Assembly: GCF_000196455.1 (NCBI RefSeq)
Contig: NC_014614.1
Coordinates: forward strand, 2,030,001 to 2,094,000
Direction of reading: 5' to 3'
From: Acetoanaerobium sticklandii
GTDB lineage: Bacteria > Bacillota > Clostridia > Peptostreptococcales > Filifactoraceae
Length of the DNA: 64,000 bases
Below the pieces are notes generated by a model. It ran no database searches. It saw only the letters and a list, made by a program, of their open reading frames with translations, and had not been told where the DNA came from. Positions 18,806 to 27,399 of the stretch are shown one piece after another (positions within the stretch are counted from its first letter, which is position 1; each line of letters begins with the position of its first letter). The position numbers and the translations under genes were made by a program.

Positions 18806-19324
18806 TTAATCTTCAACCGCTGCTATGTAAGGTAGATTTCTATACTGCTCTTTACAGTCTATTCCATACCCGACTATGAATTTATCTTCTATGCTGAACC
18901 CTACATAATCAGCTAAAACATCGCATTTTCTTCTTTGAGGTTTATCTAGCAGAGTACATATCTTAAGTGATTTTACGTGTCTTGCCGCTAAGTATTCTCT
19001 AAGATAATTAAGAGTAAGTCCTGTGTCTATAATATCCTCAACAATCAGAACATTCATCCCAGTTATATCCATATCTAAATCTTTTATTATCCTAACTATT
19101 CCAGAGCTTTCAGTAGACATTCCATAACTTGATACAGCCATAAAATCAAGCGTCACAGGAAGATTTATTTCCCTGATTAAATCTGATACAAAAACACAAG
19201 CTCCTTTTAGCACTCCTATAACGAAAAGTTCTTGACCTTCATAATCTTTTTCAATTTTGCTTGCTATTTCCTTTACCTTTAATTCAATTTCTTCCTTTGA
19301 TATCATAACCTTTGAAACATTCAT
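18806..19324 (-). CDS. hpt: Hypoxanthine phosphoribosyltransferase
   Basis: This 172-residue cytosolic enzyme of purine salvage converts hypoxanthine or guanine plus PRPP to IMP or GMP. Type I phosphoribosyltransferase motifs are clear: VIGVLKGACVFVSDL (pyrophosphate loop), DFMAVSSYG (flexible catalytic loop) and the PRPP loop VEDIIDTGLT at residues 95-104, plus DKFIVGYGID near the end. The ATG eight bases after GGAGG is chosen over the longer frame, which starts inside the ribosome site. It is monocistronic. Confidence 0.96.
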   Translation of the reverse strand: MNVSKVMISKEEIELKVKEIASKIEKDYEGQELFVIGVLKGACVFVSDLIREINLPVTLDFMAVSSYGMSTESSGIVRIIKDLDMDITGMNVLIVEDIIDTGLTLNYLREYLAARHVKSLKICTLLDKPQRRKCDVLADYVGFSIEDKFIVGYGIDCKEQYRNLPYIAAVED

Positions 19325-19384
19325 TATTAAAACCTCCAAAATTAGTATACTACTCTAATAAATAATTTAATTATAAGATAAAAT

Positions 19385-19407
19385 ATTGAAATTATAACCA
19401 TTTCAAT
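19385..19407. repeat. Inverted repeat upstream of hpt
   Basis: ATTGAAAT and ATTTCAAT are perfect arms separated by seven bases, 60-85 bases upstream of the hpt start. It could be an operator, but no known box was matched. Confidence 0.3.
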
Positions 19408-19453
19408 AACAAAGATTATCTATAATTCTCACTAGATTGACTTATCCATAAAA

Positions 19454-19497
19454 AAAGCTCTGTCACGTAGCATTATATTCTGCACGTGCAGAGCTTT
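19454..19497 (-). terminator. Terminator after the cobalamin adenosyltransferase gene
   Basis: On the minus strand AAAGCTCTG is paired with CAGAGCTTT, extended by an inner ACGTG/CACGT stem, and followed by a run of T. It lies 60 bases past the adenosyltransferase stop. Confidence 0.8.
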
Positions 19498-19559
19498 GTA
19501 AATTAATTCTAGCACACATTAATATTTAATTTAAAGAGGTAATATTATATTTAACACTT

Positions 19560-20108
19560 TTATAATTTTTCTTTTCCCATTTCTTCAAAATTCATCAGTA
19601 TAATTTCACTTTCTAAATACCTTGCAAAAGTATAGATAGTATCAGAAAGTCTGTTTACAAATTTAATTAAATCTGGGCTAATCTCTTCTTCATGCGCTAA
19701 ATCAAGAATTCTTCTCTCTGCTCTTCTACATACAGTTCTAGCCACATGTAACGCAGCAGAAGCATGAGAAGTACCTGGAACTATAAATGCATCTACTTTG
19801 TCTATTTTCTTTAAATATTCATCTATCCATCCCTCTAGGGCAGTTACATGCTCAAGAGTTATTCTGTTTTTAAAATTTTCTCCATTTGTAGTTGCAAGCT
19901 CTCCCGCTACAAAAAAAAGCTTCTTTTGAATTTTGAATATCTTTTCACTTACATCCTTATCTTCAATAAAATTTCTAGCAAATCCCAGATGAGAGTTTAG
20001 TTCATCAATAGTACCATAGGATTCTACTCTAATAGAATTTTTCTTTACTCTAGTACCGTCATATAGTGATGTTTCACCTTTATCTCCAGTTTTCGTATAA
20101 ATTTTCAT
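19560..20108 (-). CDS. PduO-type ATP:cob(I)alamin adenosyltransferase
   Basis: This 182-residue enzyme transfers the adenosyl group of ATP to cob(I)alamin, making coenzyme B12. The N-terminal ATP loop YTKTGDKGETSLYDG, the SYGTIDELNSHLG segment and the C-terminal active-site signature VCRRAERRI are diagnostic of the PduO/MMAB family rather than CobA. It is divergent from a CobD-like gene, which supports a corrinoid role. B12-dependent mutases typical of amino-acid-fermenting clostridia would be its clients; none is in this window. Confidence 0.93.
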   Translation of the reverse strand: MKIYTKTGDKGETSLYDGTRVKKNSIRVESYGTIDELNSHLGFARNFIEDKDVSEKIFKIQKKLFFVAGELATTNGENFKNRITLEHVTALEGWIDEYLKKIDKVDAFIVPGTSHASAALHVARTVCRRAERRILDLAHEEEISPDLIKFVNRLSDTIYTFARYLESEIILMNFEEMGKEKL

Positions 20109-20218
20109 TTTCCAGCCTCCTAAGCTATATTATTTTTCCAAATATGAAGTATAATAAGATTTATATTATATATATCCAAAATATTCTTTTTAAAAATAAA
20201 TTATTTGGAGGTTATATC

Positions 20219-21301
20219 ATGTCAAAAGTCGAACATGGTGCTAATCTATTTGAGCTTGCATCGAAATATGGTTTTAATATAGATGAAATTATGGATTTCA
20301 GTTCAAATATCAATCCTTTTGGTGCTAGTCCAAGTGCGCTTAGGGAAATTTCTAATAATCCAAATCTAGTTTCTATTTATCCAGATCCTTCTTATACTGA
20401 GTTAAAACAAGCTATTAGCACTTATACTCATGCAGCAGAAGACAATATTCTGCTTGGCAGTGGAGCTACAGGTCTAATTTCAGGCTTTATAAAATATGTA
20501 CATCCTAAAAATTCTATGATTTTATCACCTGCCTACTCAGAATATAAGCGAGAGCTAACAAAAATAAACTCAAATATTTTCGAGCTTTTTTTATCTGAAA
20601 GCAATGAGTTTAAGCCCGATATTACTTCAATAATAGATTATGCAAATTCAAATAAATGTGACCTAATAGTTATTTGTAATCCAAATAACCCTACTGGAAG
20701 TATCTTAACTTCTGATGAAATAAAACAAATTCTTCGAAGTACAGACGCTTACATTTTAGTGGATGAAACCTATATTGAATTTACAGATCAAAGCATCTAC
20801 TCTAGCGGATTTCTAGTTGATGAGTTTTCAAAGCTATTTGTCATAAGAGGTACAAGCAAGTTTTTTTCTACTCCTGGCATAAGACTTGGATATGCATTAT
20901 CGAGTGATTCCAATATAAAATCATATCTTCAGAGCGATATGAATTTATGGAGTATAAATATATTTGCAGATAGAATGGGACAGCTTATGTTCTTAGACGA
21001 ACAATATCAAGCTGAAACATTTGAGCTTATTGAAGCTGAAAGAAACTTTATTTTTAATGAATTATCTAAAATAAATCAGCTAAAGGCATACCCTTCGAAA
21101 GGGAACTTCATTTTATCAAAAATTTTAAATCCAAAGCTAACAGCTTACGAGTTATATCAGGCTCTGCTTCCTTATAAAATAATAATAAGAAATTGTTCTA
21201 ATTTTCCTGGATTAGACGATAGCTATTTTAGAGTTTGTGTACTTAAACCAGAGGAAAATAAACTTCTTATAGAAAAACTTAATAATATATTTTCAAAATA
21301 A
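20219..21301 (+). CDS. CobD-like PLP enzyme (threonine-phosphate decarboxylase or HisC-type aminotransferase)
   Basis: This 360-residue fold type I PLP enzyme begins with VEHGANLFELASKYG followed by DFSSNINPFG, the characteristic opening of CobD. CobD makes aminopropanol phosphate for the lower loop of cobalamin. The PLP lysine is K214 (GTSKFFSTPGIRLGY); CNPNNPTG and VDETYIEF are the other cofactor motifs. The start is ATG after TTTGGAGG; a longer frame upstream has no ribosome site. HisC is the closest alternative, but no histidine genes are near and the divergent neighbour is a cobalamin adenosyltransferase. Confidence 0.7.
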   Translation: MSKVEHGANLFELASKYGFNIDEIMDFSSNINPFGASPSALREISNNPNLVSIYPDPSYTELKQAISTYTHAAEDNILLGSGATGLISGFIKYVHPKNSMILSPAYSEYKRELTKINSNIFELFLSESNEFKPDITSIIDYANSNKCDLIVICNPNNPTGSILTSDEIKQILRSTDAYILVDETYIEFTDQSIYSSGFLVDEFSKLFVIRGTSKFFSTPGIRLGYALSSDSNIKSYLQSDMNLWSINIFADRMGQLMFLDEQYQAETFELIEAERNFIFNELSKINQLKAYPSKGNFILSKILNPKLTAYELYQALLPYKIIIRNCSNFPGLDDSYFRVCVLKPEENKLLIEKLNNIFSK

Positions 21302-21319
21302 ATTTAAGGAGACTTTAAA

Positions 21320-21982
21320 ATGCATGATTATTTTAAGCAAATAAAACACCATTTTAAGAACTTCGAGACAAATATAATAGACCATGACAGCTCATTGGAA
21401 TCATCAGTTTTGATTCCCCTTCTCAATATCGATGATACTGTATATGTGCTCTTTCAGGTCAGATCAAAAAATATATCTGCCCAGCCGGGAGAAATCTCCT
21501 TTCCTGGAGGGAAAAAGGAACTCTCTGACATTAATTTTATGCAAACTGCTATAAGAGAAACCTGTGAGGAGCTAGGTATAGAAGATAGGGACATAGAGAT
21601 AATTGCAGAACTGAATACCTTTGTTGCTCCTTTTAATATAATAATTCATCCTTATCTTGGCATAATCAAAGATTTTTCGAAAATTAATATAAACGAAGAT
21701 GAAGTCGACCATATTTTTTTAGTTCCATTATCTTACTTTTTTGAAACAAAACCCGCTATTTACAATTCCAAAGTATCTATTATCCCAGACGAAGACTTTC
21801 CTTTTAACTTAATCACTAAGGGAGAAAACTATGATTTTAAAACTGGAAATTATAAAATATTTTTTTATAATTACAACGGTTACGTAATCTGGGGTATAAC
21901 AGCAAAGATTATGAATGATTTTATAAAACAATGTAGCAGATTAGATTGTAGCTTAGATACAGCATCTAAAGGAGGAATTTGA
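21320..21982 (+). CDS. NUDIX hydrolase, CoA pyrophosphatase (NudL) type
   Basis: This 220-residue protein combines the UPF0035 signature (LFQVRSKNISAQPGEISFPGGKKE, about residues 44-67) with a NUDIX box ending RETCEELGI. That combination is typical of enzymes that split coenzyme A or its derivatives into 3',5'-ADP and phosphopantetheine. The Glu usually found before REUXEEXGU is not at the canonical position, as in other NudL members. It is the second gene of a run that follows the CobD-like gene by 18 bases; its stop lies just before the EamA start. Confidence 0.8.
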   Translation: MHDYFKQIKHHFKNFETNIIDHDSSLESSVLIPLLNIDDTVYVLFQVRSKNISAQPGEISFPGGKKELSDINFMQTAIRETCEELGIEDRDIEIIAELNTFVAPFNIIIHPYLGIIKDFSKININEDEVDHIFLVPLSYFFETKPAIYNSKVSIIPDEDFPFNLITKGENYDFKTGNYKIFFYNYNGYVIWGITAKIMNDFIKQCSRLDCSLDTASKGGI

Positions 21983-21984
21983 TA

Positions 21985-22905
21985 TTGGAAAAACGTAGTT
22001 ATCTTCCAGAGATTGCAGCAACTTTAATGGCAACTATTTTCGGTATGAGCTTTATGTTTTCAAAATTAGCACTTGCAAATCACACACCCATAGAGCTAAT
22101 TGCTCATCGTTTTTTACTAGCCTTTGTTATTATGAGTATACTGGTACTTTTTAAGGTTATAAAAATCGACCTAAAGGGAAAAAATATGAAAAATTTATTT
22201 TTGTTAAGCTTTGCTCAACCAATCTTGTATTTTATTTTTGAAAGCTATGGTATAAAGTATTCCGCATCCTCTCAAGCTGGTATTATGATTGCGCTTATTC
22301 CAGTTTGCGTAGCTATTCTAGGAACTATATTTCTTGGAGAAAAAAATACAAAGCAGGAAATTTTCTTCATACTTTTATCTGTAGCTGGTGTTGTATATAT
22401 AGCTTACGGAAAACAGGTTGATGAAAGCTCAAGTCCTATAGGCATTATATTACTTTTAGGAGCTGTAATTTCGTCTTCTGTTTATAGCATTATTTCAAGA
22501 AAAATCTCTGGGGAATTTACCTCATCAGAGCGAACCTATTCTATGATGCTATATGGTGCTTTAGTATTTAATGCTATAAACCTAGCTACACACATAAATA
22601 ACGGTAATCTAAATCAATATTTTACTCCATGGTCAGATCCAGCATTTGTTACAGCTTTGCTATATCTCGGAATAGTATCTTCGATAATCGCTTTTTTCCT
22701 ATCCAACTATAGCCTCACGTACCTAGAAGCATCAAAAGCATCAGTTTTTGCAAACTTAGCAACTGTTGTCTCTATAATAATGGGTACAGTTTTTCTAAAG
22801 GAAAGTTTCTCAATTAACCAAATAATTGGTTCACTCATGATATTGGTAGGCGTATTCGGAACTCAGTACACTAATATAATGCAAACAAAAAACAGGACTG
22901 CGTAG
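21985..22905 (+). CDS. EamA-family (DMT superfamily) transporter
   Basis: This ~306-residue integral membrane protein has ten hydrophobic helices in two EamA repeats (about residues 10-140 and 150-300). The conserved positions are EYGIKYSASSQAG-like in repeat one and SYLEASKASVFANL in repeat two. It probably exports or imports a small metabolite, but the substrate is not predictable. The start is uncertain: TTG at 21985 sits nine bases after GGAGG, while TTG at 21979 overlaps the previous stop. The stop codon lies inside the terminator hairpin. Confidence 0.85.
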   Translation: MEKRSYLPEIAATLMATIFGMSFMFSKLALANHTPIELIAHRFLLAFVIMSILVLFKVIKIDLKGKNMKNLFLLSFAQPILYFIFESYGIKYSASSQAGIMIALIPVCVAILGTIFLGEKNTKQEIFFILLSVAGVVYIAYGKQVDESSSPIGIILLLGAVISSSVYSIISRKISGEFTSSERTYSMMLYGALVFNAINLATHINNGNLNQYFTPWSDPAFVTALLYLGIVSSIIAFFLSNYSLTYLEASKASVFANLATVVSIIMGTVFLKESFSINQIIGSLMILVGVFGTQYTNIMQTKNRTA

Positions 22906-22916
22906 TCCTGTTTTTT
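22887..22916. terminator. Bidirectional terminator overlapping the EamA stop
   Basis: AAAAAACAGGACT and AGTCCTGTTTTTT form a 13-bp stem with a GCGT tetraloop. The left arm encodes the last residues of the transporter. The A and T runs on either side allow termination of the convergent sortase gene too. Confidence 0.85.
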
Positions 22917-22921
22917 GTTTG

Positions 22922-23563
22922 CTATTTAATTTCCGATAGTGGTTTTTCCTCTATCAGCTTTGCTTTTACTATTAATCTTTGTTTATTCGAATACATTGGA
23001 TGGCATGTTATAAGTGTAATTGTAGGCACATCCAAATCTGGTTCTAGAACGTGAATATCAGTTGGCTTTACAATCAGAATGTCATATACCTCATATTTTT
23101 GCTGAGTTGTCTTTGTCTTTATATAAACTTCATCTAGCAGTCCAAGCTCTCCTAGCCTATTAAAAAATCTTGAAAAGGTATGGCTTCTATGACCTGCAAA
23201 TGCTGCATTTCCAGTTTGCCCAGGCATAGGAGTTTCTTTCATATGTCCTATTGCCTGAAGCAAAACCTTTTCGGTAGTTCCTTCCATTAACGGGAGCGTT
23301 AGTTCAATCCTCGGGATATGGATTATCCCTATAACAGAACCTATATCGATTTTACTATTGTCATTTGAGTTTATATCTACAATTACAAACTCGCCTTCTT
23401 TTAGAGGCTCTCCCTCATCCGTCGAGGAAACAGTCTGAAAGGTCTCTTCAAAATCCCTTATCATCTCATCTTGTTTATTTTTATTGTAGATATTTCCTCC
23501 AATAGGAATCAAAATCAAAATCAGTCCTAATATTATCAGTATCAAGGATATCTTCTTTTTCAT
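22922..23563 (-). CDS. Class D sortase
   Basis: This 213-residue membrane-anchored transpeptidase has an N-terminal signal anchor (about residues 4-22). The catalytic triad is visible: His125 in AFAGHRSH, Cys187 in TLITCHP and Arg196 in NKQRLIVKAK. The surrounding IHIPRIELTLPLMEG and IGHMKETPMPGQ match class D (and E/SrtD-like) enzymes. Sortases anchor LPxTG-like proteins to peptidoglycan; no such substrate is encoded in this window, so its targets lie elsewhere. It is probably monocistronic. Confidence 0.9.
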   Translation of the reverse strand: MKKKISLILIILGLILILIPIGGNIYNKNKQDEMIRDFEETFQTVSSTDEGEPLKEGEFVIVDINSNDNSKIDIGSVIGIIHIPRIELTLPLMEGTTEKVLLQAIGHMKETPMPGQTGNAAFAGHRSHTFSRFFNRLGELGLLDEVYIKTKTTQQKYEVYDILIVKPTDIHVLEPDLDVPTITLITCHPMYSNKQRLIVKAKLIEEKPLSEIK

Positions 23564-23652
23564 AATAAACGCTCCTCGTATAGTAAATACTACAGAAATT
23601 ATCTGCTAAGCAATCGCTTTTTATTTATTAAATTATACCATAGCTTAGTCAA

Positions 23653-24237
23653 TTATTTTAAATATTCCTGCTCATATCCATACATAAAAGCTTTTTTATT
23701 TAGCTCGACAAATTTAGCCGGTAGATATTGTTCAAATGTTTTAAACCAAGTTTCAACAGAAATATCCATATACCTAGCAGCAATTCCTAAAAGCAATATA
23801 TTTGCTATTGCTGGATTTCCCATCTTTGCTCCTGTTGCAGTAGCATCAAGAGATATCACCTCAGAGTTTTGCTTCATATTTTCTAGCACATCATCAGGAT
23901 AGTCTTTATCTCCTTGCTGAACTAAAGTCGGAGCTATTTCATACTCATTTATAATTGCTATGGAATTATTTTGCTTTAGCATATGCTTCCATCTTTTAGA
24001 TTCTAGTTTTTCAAAAGCAATGAGTATATCTGCATCTCCTGGAGCGATGTTTGGAGAGTGGATTTTATCGCCCATCTTAACACTTCCCCATATAGTACCA
24101 CCTCTTTGAGATAGGCCAATTACGTCATTTGTTTTGACATCAAGTCCTGATAAAAAAGCAGCTTGTGATATTATTTGAGTAGTTAGAACAAGCCCTTGTC
24201 CACCTACTCCAGCTAAGATTAAGTTTTTATTTTTCAT
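23653..24237 (-). CDS. iorB: Indolepyruvate:ferredoxin oxidoreductase, beta subunit
   Basis: This is the 194-residue gamma-type subunit of a 2-oxoacid:ferredoxin oxidoreductase. It opens with LAGVGGQGLVLTTQIIS and includes SQRGGTIWGSVKMG, both standard for IorB. With IorA it oxidatively decarboxylates aryl pyruvates from aromatic amino acids to aryl-acyl-CoA, reducing ferredoxin. The gene starts inside the end of iorA (11-base overlap) behind AAGGAGG, indicating translational coupling. It fits Stickland-type amino-acid fermentation. Confidence 0.95.
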   Translation of the reverse strand: MKNKNLILAGVGGQGLVLTTQIISQAAFLSGLDVKTNDVIGLSQRGGTIWGSVKMGDKIHSPNIAPGDADILIAFEKLESKRWKHMLKQNNSIAIINEYEIAPTLVQQGDKDYPDDVLENMKQNSEVISLDATATGAKMGNPAIANILLLGIAARYMDISVETWFKTFEQYLPAKFVELNKKAFMYGYEQEYLK

Positions 24238-26029
24238 GGCTACCTCCTTGCTCTACTTCGCTTCTTTTTATTGCATTTACTGGACATACTTGAGCACAAA
24301 TAGAACATCCTACGCATTGGTTTTTATCTATAGATGATTTGAGTTTTTCAATTCCCTCATATTTTTTCATTCTAAGTGGAGGACAGTTAGTTTTTATACA
24401 AGTTTTACATCCTATACAAATATTAGGGTCCACATAAAAATGAGGCTCTTTGATTTTAAATTTAAGTGCGCAAGGTCTAGATGTAATAACTATAGAAATT
24501 CCAGGTCTTTTTATAGCTGCATTAATAACTTCCTTGGCCTTAGGATAATCAAACTGATCTATTCTTTGAATATCTTCATAACCCATGGTTTTCAATAAAT
24601 CATCTATGCTTATATCTTGACCAACATTATCTCTATGCTTTGAACTTGCTGTAGGCTGTCCACCAGTCATAGCAGTTGTTCCGTTATCAAGCACTAACAT
24701 AGTTATATTTTCATCGCCTTTAAGCTGGTATCTAAGATTTGCAAATCCTGTAAGCCCACTGTGAAAGAAAGTTCCATCTCCTATAACTCCAACTACAGGT
24801 CTTTCATCTCCTATTTTGTCCATGGCAAGCCTCATGCCTTTAATCATTCCAAGAGAAGCTCCCATGCTTATGTTGGTTTTTAAAACTTCAAAAGGATATA
24901 AAATACCCATGGAATAACATCCAATATCCCCTACTACTAAAGCCTTAGCTTTTTTAAGTATGTCAAATACTGGTCTGTGTGGACATCCAGAGCAGAAAAG
25001 TGGACCTCTAGAAATTGTTTCTTCCACCTTAGCTACCTCATATTTCGTTTCATTAATAAGCCCAGCATCTTTAAGTCCTTTTTCAATTACATCTATATTC
25101 AATTCACCTGTAAACGAGAACCATTTTTTACCTTCACAAGATATGCCTTCAATTTTCAATTCATTCTCTATAAAAGGCATCATTTCTTCAATAATTACTA
25201 TACGAGCATATTTTTTTGAAAGCTCTTTTATTTTATCCATAGGTAAAGGATAAACCATACCAAGCTTAAGCACGCTAAGCTTATCTGTTACTTCCATCAG
25301 GTTTTCATAAGCCAATCCTGATGTAATAATAAGTACATCATCACTTACATGATTTAATTTGTTAACGTTTGCCTCATCTGCCCATTTTGATAACTTTTCT
25401 ATTCTTTCTTGCATATTAAATTGAGCTTTAAAGGTATACGGAGGAAGCATACAGTATTTTGCAGGATCTTCTTCAAATTTGTTGCTTGGAACTTCTTTTC
25501 TATCCTCTAGCTCAACTATGCTTCTGCTGTGACAGAGTCTACTAGTAATTCTAAGCATCATAGGCAAATTATATTCTTCACTTAACTCAAAAGCTAGCTT
25601 TGTAAAATCTTTCGCTTCCTGAGAATTACTAGGATCCAAAATAGCCATATTCGCAAATTTGCCAAGTATACGATTATCTTGTTCATTTTGGGAACTAGCC
25701 ATTCCTGGATCATCTCCAGTAACTAATAAAAATCCTCCATTTAAATGAGTTTGAGTAAAAGTCATAAGTGGATCCATGGCGATATTTACACCTACATGCT
25801 TCATGGACACCATACTTCTCACTCCACCCATAGAGCTTCCTATAGCAACTTCTAGGGCCACCTTCTCATTAGTGGAAAACTCCGCATAGATTTCAGGAAA
25901 TTCTCTAACATGCTCTAGTAATTCCACCGTAGGGGAACCTGGGTAGCTTGCTGCGACTTTTCCACCTGCTTCATAAAAACCTCTTGCTATAGCAGCATTA
26001 CCTGACATAACCTGTTTCTCAATTGGCAT
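24227..26029 (-). CDS. iorA: Indolepyruvate:ferredoxin oxidoreductase, alpha subunit
   Basis: This is the 600-residue catalytic subunit. The N-terminal pyrimidine domain begins MSGNAAIARGFYEAGGKVAASYPGSPTVE, and the thiamine diphosphate domain has VVGVIGDGTFFHSGLTGFAN and the GD...N motif. Two C-terminal 4Fe-4S sites are CIGCKTCIKTNCP and CVGCSICAQVCP. The free segment LFCSGCPHRP also matches IorA. The ATG at MPIEKQ is chosen because AGGAG lies eight bases upstream; an in-frame GTG nine bases earlier overlaps that site. It is first in the iorAB operon. Confidence 0.96.
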   Translation of the reverse strand: MPIEKQVMSGNAAIARGFYEAGGKVAASYPGSPTVELLEHVREFPEIYAEFSTNEKVALEVAIGSSMGGVRSMVSMKHVGVNIAMDPLMTFTQTHLNGGFLLVTGDDPGMASSQNEQDNRILGKFANMAILDPSNSQEAKDFTKLAFELSEEYNLPMMLRITSRLCHSRSIVELEDRKEVPSNKFEEDPAKYCMLPPYTFKAQFNMQERIEKLSKWADEANVNKLNHVSDDVLIITSGLAYENLMEVTDKLSVLKLGMVYPLPMDKIKELSKKYARIVIIEEMMPFIENELKIEGISCEGKKWFSFTGELNIDVIEKGLKDAGLINETKYEVAKVEETISRGPLFCSGCPHRPVFDILKKAKALVVGDIGCYSMGILYPFEVLKTNISMGASLGMIKGMRLAMDKIGDERPVVGVIGDGTFFHSGLTGFANLRYQLKGDENITMLVLDNGTTAMTGGQPTASSKHRDNVGQDISIDDLLKTMGYEDIQRIDQFDYPKAKEVINAAIKRPGISIVITSRPCALKFKIKEPHFYVDPNICIGCKTCIKTNCPPLRMKKYEGIEKLKSSIDKNQCVGCSICAQVCPVNAIKRSEVEQGGSHEK

Positions 26030-26225
26030 TTTTATCACTCCTGTTCTTAAGCTTTATCTATTAACCTACATAAAGAAATTACCCCATTAGGAGTATTATT
26101 AACCATATTGTTTTAATATCTTCATAAAATAAATACTTCATGGCTGTTTTCAAAATCATATTGAGGGTAAATAGATTAAGTAACATTATTTTAAATAATT
26201 ATATTTTTCAATGGAGGCTAAAACT

Positions 26226-26723
26226 ATGAAAAATGCAACAGAAATTCTAAAATATGCAATGAATATGGAAAAAAAGGCTCAGGAATTTTATAACTTCTAC
26301 AAAGACAAGGTTTCTAGCAAAAAAATCAAGGAGATTTTTGAAGGGCTAGCATCAATGGAAGAAGAGCATTACAGCATTTTAGAAAGGCAATTAGAATCAC
26401 TTGAGAAAAATAACAGTTTTACTGAAATCAATTTAAAAGAAGCAGATGGTGAAAATATAATTCAAAATAAAACTAAAGATTTAGAGCACGTTGATTTTGA
26501 ATATGATTTATCTGACTTACCAATACTTAGAATGGCTTATGCTATGGAAAATGATTTTGCTATTTTCTACGAAAAAGCATTGGAGCAAACTGAAGATGAA
26601 CAGGCAAAATATTTACTCAGTACTCTTGCCAAATGGGAAAGAGAGCACAGAGATTCATTTGAAGAGGAAGTTAAAAATGCTATGCAATCTACTTGGTTTT
26701 CACAAAGCTTCTATCCATTTTAA
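26226..26723 (+). CDS. Ferritin-like (rubrerythrin/erythrin-vacuolar-type) diiron protein
   Basis: This 165-residue four-helix-bundle protein has diiron ligand patterns typical of the rubrerythrin N-terminal domain. EKKAQEFYNFY provides a first glutamate, EEEHYSILERQ an ExxH, and later AMENDFAIFYEKAL and KWEREHRDSFEEE a second E and ExxH. It has no C-terminal rubredoxin domain. It probably detoxifies peroxide or senses iron or oxygen in the cytoplasm. The start is the ATG eight bases after GGAGG; the longer frame begins inside that site. It is divergent from iorA. Confidence 0.8.
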   Translation: MKNATEILKYAMNMEKKAQEFYNFYKDKVSSKKIKEIFEGLASMEEEHYSILERQLESLEKNNSFTEINLKEADGENIIQNKTKDLEHVDFEYDLSDLPILRMAYAMENDFAIFYEKALEQTEDEQAKYLLSTLAKWEREHRDSFEEEVKNAMQSTWFSQSFYPF

Positions 26724-26727
26724 CGAA

Positions 26728-26755
26728 AAACTCCTAGTCATTCGACTAGGAGTTT
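26728..26755. terminator. Bidirectional terminator between the ferritin-like gene and degU
   Basis: AAACTCCTAGTC and GACTAGGAGTTT form a perfect 12-bp stem with a four-base loop. The T run is best on the minus strand, serving the degS-degU operon, and the hairpin overlaps the last codons of degU. Confidence 0.85.
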
Positions 26756-27399
26756 GTAAGTTTTTGTTTGATTGCAAAAATCGCTGCTTGAGTTCTATCT
26801 TGAAGATCTAGCTTTCTAAGAATACTTGACACATGATTTTTAACTGTCTTTTCACTTATTACCAAGTGATCAGAAATATCTTTATTACTCATACCTTCAG
26901 CTATCAGAAGAAGAACTTCATACTCTCTTCTAGTAAGAGAATCTACTCCTGATTTTATATTTCTGCTGACTCTTTGTCTGTTGATTTCTTTGAATAGCTC
27001 CCCTGCAAGATTTGGATGGATATAGCTACCTCCGTTATAAACGGCTTCAATAGCTTTTACAAGCGAATCAGTTTCCGCATCCTTAAGCATATATCCATTT
27101 GCTCCGAGGTTCAAAGTTTCAATTAAATACTCTCTAGTATCATATACCGTAAGCATGATTATCTTAGTTTCAAAGTCCAATTGCTTCATTTTCTTAAGCG
27201 TTTCTATACCGTTCATGTTTGGCATATTAATATCTAATAGTACGATATCTACTGGATTTTGCTCTATATAATCCAAAGCTTCATATCCGTCTGCCGCTTT
27301 AAAAACTACTTCGAAGTTGTCTTCCATCTCAAGAATTTTTGTCAAACCCTCTCTCATTAGGGCATGATCATCAACTATCATAATTTTTACTGTGTTCAT
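26746..27399 (-). CDS. degU: Response regulator, NarL/FixJ family (DegU-like)
   Basis: This 217-residue regulator has a receiver domain with D10-D11, phospho-acceptor D56 (VLLDINMPNMNG), T/S and K switch residues in MLTVYD and LKDAET, and a C-terminal LuxR-type HTH. The HTH carries LTRREYEVLLLIAEGMSNKDISDHLVISEKTVKNHVSSI. The start is the ATG reading MNTVKI, preceded by GAGGAGGAG; a longer in-frame ATG lies inside that site. The start is within the 3' end of the kinase gene, so the pair is coupled. It likely governs motility or secretion-type responses as in Bacillus, by analogy only. Confidence 0.9.
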   Translation of the reverse strand: MNTVKIMIVDDHALMREGLTKILEMEDNFEVVFKAADGYEALDYIEQNPVDIVLLDINMPNMNGIETLKKMKQLDFETKIIMLTVYDTREYLIETLNLGANGYMLKDAETDSLVKAIEAVYNGGSYIHPNLAGELFKEINRQRVSRNIKSGVDSLTRREYEVLLLIAEGMSNKDISDHLVISEKTVKNHVSSILRKLDLQDRTQAAIFAIKQKLTNS